Shown: positions 51,480-61,555, counted from the first letter of the stretch. The stretch is DNA of 64,000 bases from Actinoplanes sp. TBRC 11911 (GCF_012933445.1 NZ_JABBNC010000011.1:1-64000); one strand, 5' to 3'. Numbers and translations: made by a program. The notes: a model not told the origin generated them from the letters alone.

Positions 51480-54400
51480 GTGCGAGCAGGGCGGAGTTTC
51501 TCCAGATGGGCGCTGGCGGCCGCGACCGTGATGCTGTCCGCGGGCACGGTCCTGGCGAATCCTTTGCCGGCCGCCGCCGACCCGATCTCGTCGCCGGCCA
51601 GCGTCACGCTGACGCCCGGCCGACGGATGATCAAGGTCGAATGGACCGCACCGGTCAACCCCGCCAGCCCGGTGACCGCCTACACGGCGACCGCCAGCAC
51701 CGGCGAGTCCTGCAGCTCCGCCACCCTGACCTGCAACATCACCCCGGTGGCGGCGAATACGCCGATCACCGTGGGCGTGGTCGCCTGCCCCGCGAACAGC
51801 GCTGACTGCTCGGCACCCACCGCGGCCGCGGCGGCGGTCAAGGCCGGACCGCCGGCCGCGCCCAGCGTGCCCACCGTCGTGTTCCAGGACAGCCCGACCA
51901 AGATGCGGCTGACCTGGACCGACAACGACCCCGGCGCCGGGATCGGCTCGTACAAGCTCACCGCGACCCCGGCCGACGGGCTGACCGGAACATGCGCCGC
52001 GCTCGTGACGGTGAAGACCTGTGACTACGAGACGCTCACGGTGGACACGGCGTACACGTTCCGGGTGACCGCGATCGGCGTCTCGAACAGCACCGGGACC
52101 ACCGGTACCTCGCCGGCCGGGCCGGCCTCGGCCGCGAAGACCGCGGGTCCGCCGCACCAGCCGGCCAAGCCGAGCGTCGCGCGCGTCTCGAACACCGCCG
52201 TGACGGTGTCGTTCGCGAAGCCGGGCGGCGGACAGACCCTTTCCGGATACACGGTGAGCGGTACCGGTGGGAAGGGCTGCACGGCGGCCCCGGACGAGAC
52301 CGAATGCACGGCCACCGGCCTCGACCCGAACACGGCGTACACGTTCACGGTCGTCGCGAAGGGCGAGAACACCGCCGCGGGAGACTCGACGGCCAGCGCC
52401 GCTTCCGACCCGATCACCCCCGGCAAGATCGCCGCGCTGTCCGCGCCGACCGTCGAGCTCGGTGCCCAGGCCGGTCAGGTCACCGTGCGCTGGGATCCGG
52501 CCGACACCACCGCGGGCGGCACCCCGGCCACCTACTCGGTGGTCTCGCAGGCGACCGACGGCGGGACGTCGCTGACCGACTGCACCGGGGTCGGCGCCGG
52601 CGTCACCAGTTGCGACTACAGCGGCCTGCAGAACGGCAAGAAGTACAAGTTCAAGGTGACGGCGACCAACGGCGCCGGAACGGTGGAGTCGGCCTGGAGC
52701 GACGAGATCGTCTCGCAGCTGCCGGCGATTCCCGGTACGCCCACGGCCACGCTCGGCAACGCGCCGGGCAAGGTGACGCTGAACTGGCCGGCGGCAAGCG
52801 GGGGCGGTCCGGTCGTCTTCTACAACGTGACGGCCACCCCGGCAGGGGGCACGAACGTCGGCACGAAGTCCGCGGGGTGTGGATTCAACCTGACCACCCC
52901 GACGTGTGAGATCACCGGGCTGTCCACCAATACGTCGTACACCTTCACGGTGACGGCGGTCGGCGACCTCGGCACGGCGACGTCGGCCGCGAGCAACTCG
53001 ATCGTGGCGGACGCCCCCGGGGCGCCGCAGACGCCGGCCGTGGCGCTGACCGGCAACTCGGGCGAGGCCAACGTGACCTGGACCGCGCCGAACAGCGGGG
53101 GAACGGTCGCGAGCTACACCGCGACCGCCACGCCGGCCGGTGGATCCGCGATCACGACCGGTTGCAGCGCGCTTTCCGCGGCGACGTTGAGCTGCCTCTT
53201 CACCGGTCTGGACACCACGAAGGTGCACACCTTCACCGTGCAGGCGGCCAACACCGCCGGCCACAACGACGTAACCGCGGTCGGCACCCAGGTCCCGAAT
53301 GCGCCGACAAGTGTCGCGGCCGCGCTCGGTGGCAGCGCCGGCGATGCGACAGTGACCTGGTCGGCCCCGGGGAGTGGACCGACGCCCGGACGGTACGTGG
53401 TCACGGCCACCTCGTCGGACGGCAGCACGCAGGCGGCTTGCACCAGCTCGCCGTGCGCCATCACCGGCCTCGATCCGACCAAGTCGTACACCTTCACGGT
53501 GCGGGCACAGAATCTGCTCGGTGGCACGTCCGCCGCGCCGACCGGTGCGGTCGTCTCGGCAGCGCCGGGTGCGCCGCAGAACGTGACGGCCACCGTCACC
53601 GACGACGGTGAGGTGACGGTGAACTGGACGAAGTCGATCACCGGCGGTGCTGTCGAACACTACGTGGTGGCTTCCAGCTCCTGCACCAACGTGGCCCCGA
53701 GGGAAACCGGCCAATGCGTGATCACCGGCCTGGACGCCTCGCCGCACACCTTCACGGTGTCGGCGGTGAACAACATCGGCTCGACGCCGGCACCGGCGAC
53801 GGCCCCGGTTGTGGCGGCCGCGGCCGACGCACCCACCGATGTGAACGTCGCGCTCGGCAATGAGGCGGGCAAGGTGATCGTCTCGTGGACCGCAGCCTCG
53901 ACCGGTGGAACCGCGACGACGTACTCCGTCACCGGAAGCAACACCGCTTCCGAGCAGATTCCCGGCACGTGCGCGTCGATAGCGGCGCCGACCACGACCT
54001 GCACGCTCACCGGCCTCCGGTCCGACGTCGCGTACACCTTCACCGTTGCCGCCAGCAACGATGCCGGCGGTGACGACTTCGGCCCGACCGATCCGATCAT
54101 CCTGGCGGCGCCCGGTGTGCCGACGACGGTCCAGGCGGCGCTGGTTGCCTCGACGCCCGGATCGGTCACGGTGACCTGGGGTGCGCCGGTCACCGGTGGC
54201 GTTCCGACCGAGTACTCCGTGAAGCCCGTCGCGGGTGCCTCGACCCCGGCGGAGTGTACGAAAGCCGCGAACGCGACGAAGAGCTGCACGTTCAGCGGCC
54301 TGACCACGAGCGCGACCTACACGTTCGAGGTGCGGGCGACCAACGCGGCCGGTCCGTCGACCGCGGCCACCACCTCGTCGATCGTGCCGAACGCTCCGGG

Positions 54401-57400
54401 CGCGGCGACGAACCTCGTGGTGACCCTCGAGCCCACGCCGGGCAACGCGACGGTGACCTGGGACGCGCCGGCCGCCGCGAGCGCCGCGGTGACGACCTAC
54501 GAGGTGTCGGCCTCGTCGCTGACCGGGGGAGCGGCGACGCCGACCCCCTGCAGCGTGGCCGGCAACGCGACGAAGACCTGCACGCTCACCGGCATGACCA
54601 CGAGCGCGGCGTACACGTTCAAGGTCCGTGCGGTGAACGCGGCCGGTGGTGTCGACGCCACCACGACGTCGACCATCGTGCCGAACCTCGCGGGCGCTCC
54701 CACGGGCGTACAGGCGGTGCTGGGGAATGTGCCGGGCAAGGCGGTCGTCACCTGGACCGCGCCGACGGATCTCGGTCCGGCCCTGTCGTACACCGTGACG
54801 CCGGCCGCCACGGATGCCTCGACGCCGCCGGCGGCCTGCAACTGGACCCCCGGCACGCCGCTGTCCTGCACGTTCGAAGGCCTGGACGTGACCAAGTCCT
54901 ACACGTTCGTGGTGCGCGCGTTCAACCCGTCCGGCGGCACCGACGCCGCCGCCACCACGGCGATCAAGCCGAACAAGCCCGGCCTGCCCACCGGCGTGAC
55001 CGCGGCGCGGGTCACCGGGGCCGGCAACGCCACGGTGTCCTGGAGCGAGCCGACCGATCTCGGGGTCCCGGTGAGCTACCTGGTCACGGCCACACCGGCC
55101 GGCGGCGGGACGCCGACGACCTGCACGAAGGCGGCCGGGCAGACGACCTGCGCGCTGTCCTCGCTCGACGTGACCAAGCAGTACACGTTCAAGGTCAAGG
55201 CGATCAACCCGTCCGGTGACTCCGAGGCGTCCGCTGCCGAGACCTTCATCCCGAACACGCCCGCGAAGCCGGCCAACGTCGTCGTGGCGCCGGACAACAC
55301 CTCGCCGGGCAAGGTGACGGTGACCTGGGATCAGCCGGCCGGTGCCGACGTCACCACCGGCTGGCGGGTGACGGCCACGTCGCCGGACGGTGGAACGTTG
55401 CCGGCGGCCTGCACCGTACTCGCGAACGCCTTGAAGTCGTGTGTGTTCACCGGCCTCACGACGGTCGCGTCGTACTCGTTCACGGTCCGCGCCACCAACG
55501 AGGCCGGCGACTCCGATTCGGATGCGACCCAACCGGTCGTCCCGAACCGGCCGACCGCTCCGGCGGCGCCGACCGCCCAGCCCATCGCGGACAACACGGC
55601 CCGCATCACCTGGACCGCGCCGACCGGTGGCAGCAAGATCACGAGCTACACCGCTACGGCGTACACGGTCAGCGCACCGCAGGTCGCGGTCAGCTCCACG
55701 CCGTGCACCAACGTCACCGGTCTCACGTGTGACTTCGGTGGGCTGCTCGCGACCGAGACGTACACCTTCGCGGTGACGGCGAACGGTCCGGGCGGCAGCG
55801 CGGCGGGTGAGCGCAGTGCCGCGGTCATCATGGCCGGCCCGGGTAAGCCCGGTACGCCGGCGGTGGAGCTGGCCGGCCCGGACGCCGTGCGCGTCACGTG
55901 GACCGGTCCGACCAGTGGGGGCCCGGTCACGGGCTACTCGGTGACCTCCAGCCCGGACCTCAGCGCCCCGGCCCGATGCACCGGCACGCTCGCGCTGTCC
56001 TGTGTCTTCGACCGGCTGGCCAGCGGCACGTCGTACACCTTCACGGTGGTCGCGGCCGGCTCGGCGGGCCGCACGGCGGCGAGCGATCCGTCGGTGGCCA
56101 TCGTCCCGGGTCTGCCCGGCAGGCCGGGGCGGGTGACCGCGGCAATGGTCACCGGCGACGACACCAAGGTCCGGGTGAGCTGGACCGCGCCCAGCGGCGG
56201 CCAGGTCACGGGCTACACCGTCCGGGGGTACACCGCCGGGGCACCGGACGTTGCGATCACGTCGGCGGCCTGTACCGGCGTCACCGCTGTCACCTGTGAC
56301 TTCAGCGGAGTGATGCCGACCGAGACGTACACGTTCACGGTCACCGCGACCGGTCCCGCCGGTACCGCGGTGAGCGAGCGCAGCGCCGCGATCATCACCG
56401 GCGGCCCGGGTAAGCCCGGTACGCCCGCGGTGGAGCTGGCCGGCTCGACCGGGGTGAAGGTGACGTGGACCGCGGCGAGCGGCCCGGTGACGGGTTACTC
56501 GGTGACCGCCAACCCGGACGTCAGCGCCCCGGCCCGATGCACCGGCACACTCGCGTTGTCGTGCGTGTTCGACCGGCTGACCAGCGGAGTGTCGTACACC
56601 TTCACGGTGACCGCGGCCGGCTCGGCCGGACGTTCGACTCCGAGCGAGCCGTCGGCGAGCATCACCATCCCGCTCGCGCCCGGCATGCCGGAACGGGTGA
56701 CGGCCACGCCGACCGACACTGAGACGCAGGTTCTGGTGAGCTGGCAGCCGCCTTCGCGGGGTGGTCCGGTCGCCGGTTACGTCGTCGAGTCGATGCCGGG
56801 TGCCCTCGGTTGTACCGAGCCGGCGGAGGTCAGCTCCTGCACGGTGACGGTGGATCCGAAGACCGCCTACCGGTTCCGCGTCAAGGCCGTGGGCGCGTCG
56901 GGCGTCGACTCGTCGTTCAGCGCGCCGACCGCCGAGGTCGTCACCGGCAGCCCGGGTAAGCCCGGGACGCCCGCGGTGGACCTGACCGGCCCGAACGCGG
57001 TGACGGTCAGCTGGGACGCGCCGGCCGGCGGCGGCCCGGTGACCGGCTACACGGTGGTCTCCAGCCCAAGGCTCAGCGCCCCGGTCCGGTGCACCGACGT
57101 GCTCGCGAACTCCTGCGTGTTCGATCGTCTGGCCAGCGGCACGTCATACACCTTCACGGTGGTCGCCACCGGTGCGGCCGGCCGCGTGACGCCGAGTGAT
57201 CCGTCCGAGGCCGTGACGCCGGGTGCTCCCGGCGTGCCCGAGCAGGTGACGGCCGCGCTGACCGGTGACGGTGTGCTGGTGAGCTGGCAGGCGCCGGCCG
57301 CGGGCGGCGACGTCGCCGGCTACGCGGTGGAGTCCTCGCCGGGCCAGTTCAAGTGTTCGGCCGAGGCGACGATGAGGTCCTGTCTGGTGTCGGGTCTGGA

Positions 57401-58643
57401 TCCGAAGACCGGCTACACGTTCCGGGTCAAGGCGCTCGGCGCGAGCGTTGTCGGCGACTCGGCGTTCAGCCCGGCGACCGCGGCGATCACGCCGGGTGCG
57501 CCGGCGGCACCGACCGACGTGGCGGTGGCCGCGGGCAACGGGCAGATCGCGGTGTCGTGGACCGCGTCGGAGGGTCCGGTCGACCACTACGTGGCGCGGA
57601 CCAGCACCGGCGGCCGGACCTGCATGACGACCACCGCCGACAGCACCGAGTGCGTGATCTCCGGGCTGACCAACCTGACCACGTACGCGGTCACGGTGGT
57701 CGCCGTGGGTACCAACGGCGTCGAGTCGGCGGCCAGCGAGCCCTCGGCCCGGGTCCGGCCCACCGCCGGCGCCCCCGGCAGCCCGGCCGAGGTGACGGCC
57801 GTGGCTCGCGACAAGAGTGCCGTGGTCAGCTGGAAGGCACCGACGACCGGTTCCGCCGTGGCCCGGTACGAGGTCACCGCGGTGAGCACGACCGGCAGCC
57901 GCACCTGCCTGACCGAGGGCACCGCCCTCACCTGCACCGTCGACGGCCTGACCAACGGGACGGCGTACTCGGTCACGGTGGTCGCCATCGGACGGTCCGC
58001 GAGTGGTTACTCGGCGCCCAGCACGGCGGTGCCGGTCACCCCGCGGGCGGCTCCGAGCACGCCGGTGAACGTGTCGGTCGCCTCGGGCGTCAAGTCGCTG
58101 GTGGTGAAGTGGACGGCCGGGGCCGGCACCGAGCCGGTGAGCAGCTTCGTGGCCAGCACCGGCGGCACGACGCCGCAGACGTGCAACGGCTCCAGCACGG
58201 CCACGACGTGCACCATCTCCAACGTCACGCCGGGCCTCTACCCGGTGTCCGTGGTGGCGAACGGCACCGTCTCGGGCGTCACGTCGGCGCCCAGTGAGGC
58301 GGTCACGGGCAGGTCCCTGCTCGCGCTCGCGCCCACCCTGGGGTCGACGGCGCCGACCGCCACCGGCACGCTGACCGTCTCGTCCACTTCGGGCAAGATC
58401 GGCAGCACGGTGACCGTCTCCGGTAACGGGTACGCCCCGTACACGGAGGTTGCGTTGGGGCTTTACACCCCGCTGGTCAAGCTGGGCACCGCCACCACGG
58501 ACGACAAGGGCAATTTCGTCCTGGATGTGACGATCCCGGCGGGCACCACCACCGGCGCGAAGACGCTGATCGCGGGTGGGCTGCCGCCCACCGGCTCGAC
58601 GCTGCGCTACTCGAAGGTGGCCTTCACGGTCAACGCGACCTGA
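51480..58643 (+). CDS. giant secreted fibronectin type III repeat protein
   Basis: About 2,387 residues. A signal peptide (WALAAATVMLSAGTVLA) is followed by 24 FnIII domains of about 90 residues, each with the usual core (VTVTWTAP at strand B, SYTFTV at strand F). Every one also holds a pair of cysteines 4-11 residues apart, just before strand E, for example CTGVGAGVTSC and CTGTLALSC. A final immunoglobulin-like domain of about 90 residues (SGKIGSTVTVSGNGYAPYTE, then DDKGNFVLDVTIPAGTTTG) ends the chain. No LPXTG, transmembrane helix or enzyme domain is seen, so it is released or held by other means. Domains 16, 18 and 20 are near identical. GTG 51480 gives a good signal peptide; the frame is open to 51441. 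It may be an adhesin or matrix protein (inference). Confidence 0.88.
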   Translation: MRAGRSFSRWALAAATVMLSAGTVLANPLPAAADPISSPASVTLTPGRRMIKVEWTAPVNPASPVTAYTATASTGESCSSATLTCNITPVAANTPITVGVVACPANSADCSAPTAAAAAVKAGPPAAPSVPTVVFQDSPTKMRLTWTDNDPGAGIGSYKLTATPADGLTGTCAALVTVKTCDYETLTVDTAYTFRVTAIGVSNSTGTTGTSPAGPASAAKTAGPPHQPAKPSVARVSNTAVTVSFAKPGGGQTLSGYTVSGTGGKGCTAAPDETECTATGLDPNTAYTFTVVAKGENTAAGDSTASAASDPITPGKIAALSAPTVELGAQAGQVTVRWDPADTTAGGTPATYSVVSQATDGGTSLTDCTGVGAGVTSCDYSGLQNGKKYKFKVTATNGAGTVESAWSDEIVSQLPAIPGTPTATLGNAPGKVTLNWPAASGGGPVVFYNVTATPAGGTNVGTKSAGCGFNLTTPTCEITGLSTNTSYTFTVTAVGDLGTATSAASNSIVADAPGAPQTPAVALTGNSGEANVTWTAPNSGGTVASYTATATPAGGSAITTGCSALSAATLSCLFTGLDTTKVHTFTVQAANTAGHNDVTAVGTQVPNAPTSVAAALGGSAGDATVTWSAPGSGPTPGRYVVTATSSDGSTQAACTSSPCAITGLDPTKSYTFTVRAQNLLGGTSAAPTGAVVSAAPGAPQNVTATVTDDGEVTVNWTKSITGGAVEHYVVASSSCTNVAPRETGQCVITGLDASPHTFTVSAVNNIGSTPAPATAPVVAAAADAPTDVNVALGNEAGKVIVSWTAASTGGTATTYSVTGSNTASEQIPGTCASIAAPTTTCTLTGLRSDVAYTFTVAASNDAGGDDFGPTDPIILAAPGVPTTVQAALVASTPGSVTVTWGAPVTGGVPTEYSVKPVAGASTPAECTKAANATKSCTFSGLTTSATYTFEVRATNAAGPSTAATTSSIVPNAPGAATNLVVTLEPTPGNATVTWDAPAAASAAVTTYEVSASSLTGGAATPTPCSVAGNATKTCTLTGMTTSAAYTFKVRAVNAAGGVDATTTSTIVPNLAGAPTGVQAVLGNVPGKAVVTWTAPTDLGPALSYTVTPAATDASTPPAACNWTPGTPLSCTFEGLDVTKSYTFVVRAFNPSGGTDAAATTAIKPNKPGLPTGVTAARVTGAGNATVSWSEPTDLGVPVSYLVTATPAGGGTPTTCTKAAGQTTCALSSLDVTKQYTFKVKAINPSGDSEASAAETFIPNTPAKPANVVVAPDNTSPGKVTVTWDQPAGADVTTGWRVTATSPDGGTLPAACTVLANALKSCVFTGLTTVASYSFTVRATNEAGDSDSDATQPVVPNRPTAPAAPTAQPIADNTARITWTAPTGGSKITSYTATAYTVSAPQVAVSSTPCTNVTGLTCDFGGLLATETYTFAVTANGPGGSAAGERSAAVIMAGPGKPGTPAVELAGPDAVRVTWTGPTSGGPVTGYSVTSSPDLSAPARCTGTLALSCVFDRLASGTSYTFTVVAAGSAGRTAASDPSVAIVPGLPGRPGRVTAAMVTGDDTKVRVSWTAPSGGQVTGYTVRGYTAGAPDVAITSAACTGVTAVTCDFSGVMPTETYTFTVTATGPAGTAVSERSAAIITGGPGKPGTPAVELAGSTGVKVTWTAASGPVTGYSVTANPDVSAPARCTGTLALSCVFDRLTSGVSYTFTVTAAGSAGRSTPSEPSASITIPLAPGMPERVTATPTDTETQVLVSWQPPSRGGPVAGYVVESMPGALGCTEPAEVSSCTVTVDPKTAYRFRVKAVGASGVDSSFSAPTAEVVTGSPGKPGTPAVDLTGPNAVTVSWDAPAGGGPVTGYTVVSSPRLSAPVRCTDVLANSCVFDRLASGTSYTFTVVATGAAGRVTPSDPSEAVTPGAPGVPEQVTAALTGDGVLVSWQAPAAGGDVAGYAVESSPGQFKCSAEATMRSCLVSGLDPKTGYTFRVKALGASVVGDSAFSPATAAITPGAPAAPTDVAVAAGNGQIAVSWTASEGPVDHYVARTSTGGRTCMTTTADSTECVISGLTNLTTYAVTVVAVGTNGVESAASEPSARVRPTAGAPGSPAEVTAVARDKSAVVSWKAPTTGSAVARYEVTAVSTTGSRTCLTEGTALTCTVDGLTNGTAYSVTVVAIGRSASGYSAPSTAVPVTPRAAPSTPVNVSVASGVKSLVVKWTAGAGTEPVSSFVASTGGTTPQTCNGSSTATTCTISNVTPGLYPVSVVANGTVSGVTSAPSEAVTGRSLLALAPTLGSTAPTATGTLTVSSTSGKIGSTVTVSGNGYAPYTEVALGLYTPLVKLGTATTDDKGNFVLDVTIPAGTTTGAKTLIAGGLPPTGSTLRYSKVAFTVNAT
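51594..58290 (+). repeat. 24 tandem FnIII-coding units of about 270-290 bp
   Basis: The units run head to tail with short linkers such as GAPGVP or GPGKPGTP. Between about 55850 and 57240 a double unit of about 555 bp is repeated with high DNA identity: the string CCGGGTAAGCCCGG recurs near 55840, 56407 and 56957. Confidence 0.85.
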
Positions 58644-58660
58644 CCACTCGTCATCCCATG

Positions 58661-58692
58661 ACGGGCCGGACGGCGAAAGCCGTCCGGCCCGT
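58661..58692 (+). terminator. intrinsic terminator of the FnIII gene
   Basis: A perfect 14-bp stem (58661-58674 and 58679-58692, ACGGGCCGGACGGC and its complement) closed by a stable GAAA tetraloop, 18 bases after the stop codon. Followed by CGCGTTTCG, a weak T-tract. Confidence 0.85.
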
Positions 58693-58769
58693 CGCGTTTC
58701 GCTCCACGTCAGACACCCGGCGCGGATCTTCGCTGATTTCTGACGTGGCAGGGCTGGCCTCGGTCCGGG

Positions 58770-61025
58770 ATGCTGGGTCAGGTGACCACCCCGCAGAACC
58801 TCGACGAGCGATTCCGCGACGCGGTGTCGGCGCTGACCGCGCCCGGCACCCGCCGCGCGCCCGACGATGCCGTCCGCGACGGCTCGGCGCTCACCGGCGC
58901 ACGCGCCCTCGAGCTGTTCGACGCACAACTGGCCAGCCGGCACCTCGACCTGGCCGCGCGTTGGTTGCGCAGCTTCAACGAGGGCTTCTACACGATCGGA
59001 TCGTCCGGCCACGAGGGCAATGCCGCGGTTGCCGCCGCCGCGCTGCCCACCGACCCGGCACTGCTGCACTACCGGTCCGCGGCGTTCTTCTGTGCCCGGG
59101 CCAAGAGCACCACCGACGCGGCCCGGGACGTGCTGCGCGGCGTCGTGGCGTCGGCGCGGGAGCCGATCGCGGGCGGCCGGCACAAAGTCTTCGGAAGTGC
59201 CGAGCTGAACATCGTCCCGACCACCTCGACCGTGGCCTCTCACCTGCCACGTGCGGTCGGGTTGGCGTACTCGCTGGCTCGCCCTCGCCCCGCCAAGCTG
59301 GAGGAGCGCTGGCCGCGCGACGCCATCGCGATCGCCTCGTTCGGTGATGCCTCGGTCAACCACGCCGCCGCGGTCGCCGCGCTGAACACCGCCGGTTGGT
59401 TCGACCATTCCGAGGTACGCCTCCCGCTGCTGCTCGTCTGCGAGGACAACGGCCTGGGGATCAGCGTCCCGTCGCCGGACGGCTGGACCGCCGCGGCGCT
59501 GCAGTCCCGCCCCGGCCTGCGCTACACGTCCGCTGACGGCTGCGACCTCGCCGCCACCTACGACGCCGCGGTCGAGGCCGCCGGGTACGTGCGTCGCGAA
59601 CGCAAGCCCGCCGTGCTGCACCTGTCCACCGTGCGGCTCATGGGCCACGCCGGGGCCGACGCCGAGACGGCGTACCGGACGGCCGCCGAGATCGACCACG
59701 ACCTGTCCCGGGATCCGCTGGTCGGGACCGCCCGCCTCCTCGTCGAGGCCGGCCTGTTCACCCCCGACGAGGTGATCGGCCGCTACGACGAGATCGGCTG
59801 GCAGGTCCGCAAGGTGGCCGAGGAGGTGCTCGGCGAGCCCAAGCTCAACTCGGTCGCCGACATCGTCGCGCCGCTCGGCCCGCGCCGCCCGCTGCGCGTC
59901 TCCCACGAGATCACCGAGTCGGCCACCCGGGCGCTCGGTCCGCTCGCGGCCACCCGGCGACAGGCGTTCGGCGGCCGGCCACCGGAACAGGGCGGCCCGC
60001 TCACCCTGGCGCAGACGATCAACGCGACACTCACCGACGCGCTCGTCGCCACCCCCGGCATGCTGGTGTTCGGCGAGGACGTGGCGCGCAAGGGCGGCGT
60101 GTACGGGGTCACGAAGAAGCTCCAGGAGCGCTTCGGCGCCGAGCGGGTCTTCGACACGCTGCTGGACGAGACCTCGATCCTCGGACTGGCCCTGGGCACC
60201 GGACTGGACGGCCTGCTGCCGGTGCCGGAGATCCAGTACCTGGCGTACCTGCACAACGCCGAGGACCAGCTGCGCGGCGAGGCGGCGACGCTGTCGTTCT
60301 TCTCCTCGGGCGCGTACCGGAACCCGATGGTGGTGCGGATCGCCGGTCTCGCGTACCAGCAGGCCTTCGGCGGCCACTTCCACAACGACAACTCGGTGGC
60401 CGTGCTGCGCGACATCCCCGGCCTGGTCGTGGCCGTGCCGTCCCGCCCGTCCGACGCCGCCCCGATGCTGCGCACCTGCCTCGCGTCGGCCGCCGCGGAC
60501 GGCACGGTCTGCGTCTTCCTCGAGCCGATCGCGCTCTACCACCAGCGCGACCTCTACGAGCAGGGCGACAACGAGTGGCTCGCGCCCTACGCCGGCCCGT
60601 CCGACTGGACCTCCGGTCACGTGCCGGTCGGCCGCGCCCGGACGTACCCGGTGGGCAACGCCGGCGACCTGACCATCCTCACCTACGGCAACGGGCTGCG
60701 GATGTCGCTGCGGGTGGCCGCCCGACTGGCTCAGGACGGCTACGGATCCCGAGTAGTGGACCTGCGGTGGCTCAGCCCACTCCCCATCGCCGACCTGGTC
60801 CGTGAGGCGTCCGCCACCGGCCGCGTGCTGATCGTCGACGAGACCCGGCGCTCCGGCGGGGTCGGCGAAGGAGTGCTCGCCGCCCTGGTGGATGGCGGTT
60901 TTGTGGGCGCCGCGAGGCGAATCGCGTCCGCTGACTCGCTGATTCCGCTGGGTCCGGCCGCACAGCAGGTGCTCGTAGGGGAGGATGCCATCACACAGGG
61001 TGCCCACGCCCTGCTGGCGCGGTAA
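58770..61025 (+). CDS. fused E1 alpha-beta 2-oxo acid dehydrogenase
   Basis: 751 residues, alpha and beta subunits in one chain. The alpha half (1-390) has FYTIGSSGHEGNAAVAAAAL, and the thiamine diphosphate site SFGDASVNHAAAVAALN, with Asn in VCEDNGLGISVP. The beta half (from about 405) has TLAQTINATLTDALVATPGM, VFGEDVARKGGVYGVT, PVPEIQYLAYLHNAEDQLRG and a transketolase C-terminal domain, TYGNGLRMSLRVAARLAQDG. The family covers branched-chain 2-oxo acid and pyruvate E1 enzymes; the substrate cannot be told. No E2 or E3 gene adjoins. ATG 58770 is used; GTG 58782 is possible. Confidence 0.87.
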   Translation: MLGQVTTPQNLDERFRDAVSALTAPGTRRAPDDAVRDGSALTGARALELFDAQLASRHLDLAARWLRSFNEGFYTIGSSGHEGNAAVAAAALPTDPALLHYRSAAFFCARAKSTTDAARDVLRGVVASAREPIAGGRHKVFGSAELNIVPTTSTVASHLPRAVGLAYSLARPRPAKLEERWPRDAIAIASFGDASVNHAAAVAALNTAGWFDHSEVRLPLLLVCEDNGLGISVPSPDGWTAAALQSRPGLRYTSADGCDLAATYDAAVEAAGYVRRERKPAVLHLSTVRLMGHAGADAETAYRTAAEIDHDLSRDPLVGTARLLVEAGLFTPDEVIGRYDEIGWQVRKVAEEVLGEPKLNSVADIVAPLGPRRPLRVSHEITESATRALGPLAATRRQAFGGRPPEQGGPLTLAQTINATLTDALVATPGMLVFGEDVARKGGVYGVTKKLQERFGAERVFDTLLDETSILGLALGTGLDGLLPVPEIQYLAYLHNAEDQLRGEAATLSFFSSGAYRNPMVVRIAGLAYQQAFGGHFHNDNSVAVLRDIPGLVVAVPSRPSDAAPMLRTCLASAAADGTVCVFLEPIALYHQRDLYEQGDNEWLAPYAGPSDWTSGHVPVGRARTYPVGNAGDLTILTYGNGLRMSLRVAARLAQDGYGSRVVDLRWLSPLPIADLVREASATGRVLIVDETRRSGGVGEGVLAALVDGGFVGAARRIASADSLIPLGPAAQQVLVGEDAITQGAHALLAR

Positions 61026-61046
61026 ATTGCCACACACCCGGTGCGC

Positions 61047-61070
61047 CACTTGCGCAGGCGCGCGCAAGTG
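61047..61070 (+). terminator. hairpin after the fused E1 gene
   Basis: CACTTGCGC (61047-61055) and GCGCAAGTG (61062-61070) form a perfect 9-bp stem with a six-base loop, 21 bases past the stop. Outer CCACACA/TGTGTGG repeats could extend it. No T-tract. Confidence 0.6.
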
Positions 61071-61123
61071 TGTGGACTACCCCCAGGTTTTCATGCGATT
61101 TCTCGGCTAGGAGGACTTAGACA

Positions 61124-61555
61124 GTGAGCGCGACCGCTGGTCAGGCCGACGGCGTACGCAGCCTGGCGGACCGGTTCGGCTTCGAGCCGAACATGGTGGT
61201 CATGGAGATGGGCTACGACGACGACGTCGACGAAGATCTCCGTGAGGCCCTGACCGAACGCGTCGGTGATTTGGTTGACGAGGACACCGATGAGGTGGTC
61301 GACGCGGTGCTGCTGTGGTACCGCGACGGCGACGGTGACTTGTTCGAACTGCTCACCGATGCCCTTGGCCCCCTCGCCGACAACGGCGTGGTGTGGCTGC
61401 TGACCCCGAAGGCCGGACGTGACGGCCACGTCGAACCGAGCGAGGTAAGCGAGTCCGCCCCCACGGCGGGCCTGCAGCAGACCTCGACTCTCAACGCCGG
61501 CAAGGACTGGACCGGGGCCAGGCTGGTCTCTCCCAGGGGTGCGAAGAAGAAGTAG
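61124..61555 (+). CDS. DUF3052 family protein
   Basis: 143 residues. The family pattern is RSLADRFGFEPNMVVMEMGY, DDDVDEDLREALTERVGDLV, DAVLLWYRDGDGDLFELLTD and DNGVVWLLTPKAGRDGHVEP. DUF3052 is common in actinobacteria next to the peroxiredoxin and aceE; its function is unknown. AGGAGG lies nine bases before GTG 61124. Confidence 0.87.
   Translation: MSATAGQADGVRSLADRFGFEPNMVVMEMGYDDDVDEDLREALTERVGDLVDEDTDEVVDAVLLWYRDGDGDLFELLTDALGPLADNGVVWLLTPKAGRDGHVEPSEVSESAPTAGLQQTSTLNAGKDWTGARLVSPRGAKKK

Noticed and set aside
51399..55532. A 1,377-codon open frame on the minus strand opposite the FnIII gene
   Set aside because: Its product is almost all Arg, Gly and Val, with no domain, no ribosome binding site and no start in context. 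Long antisense frames arise by codon bias in GC-rich genes.
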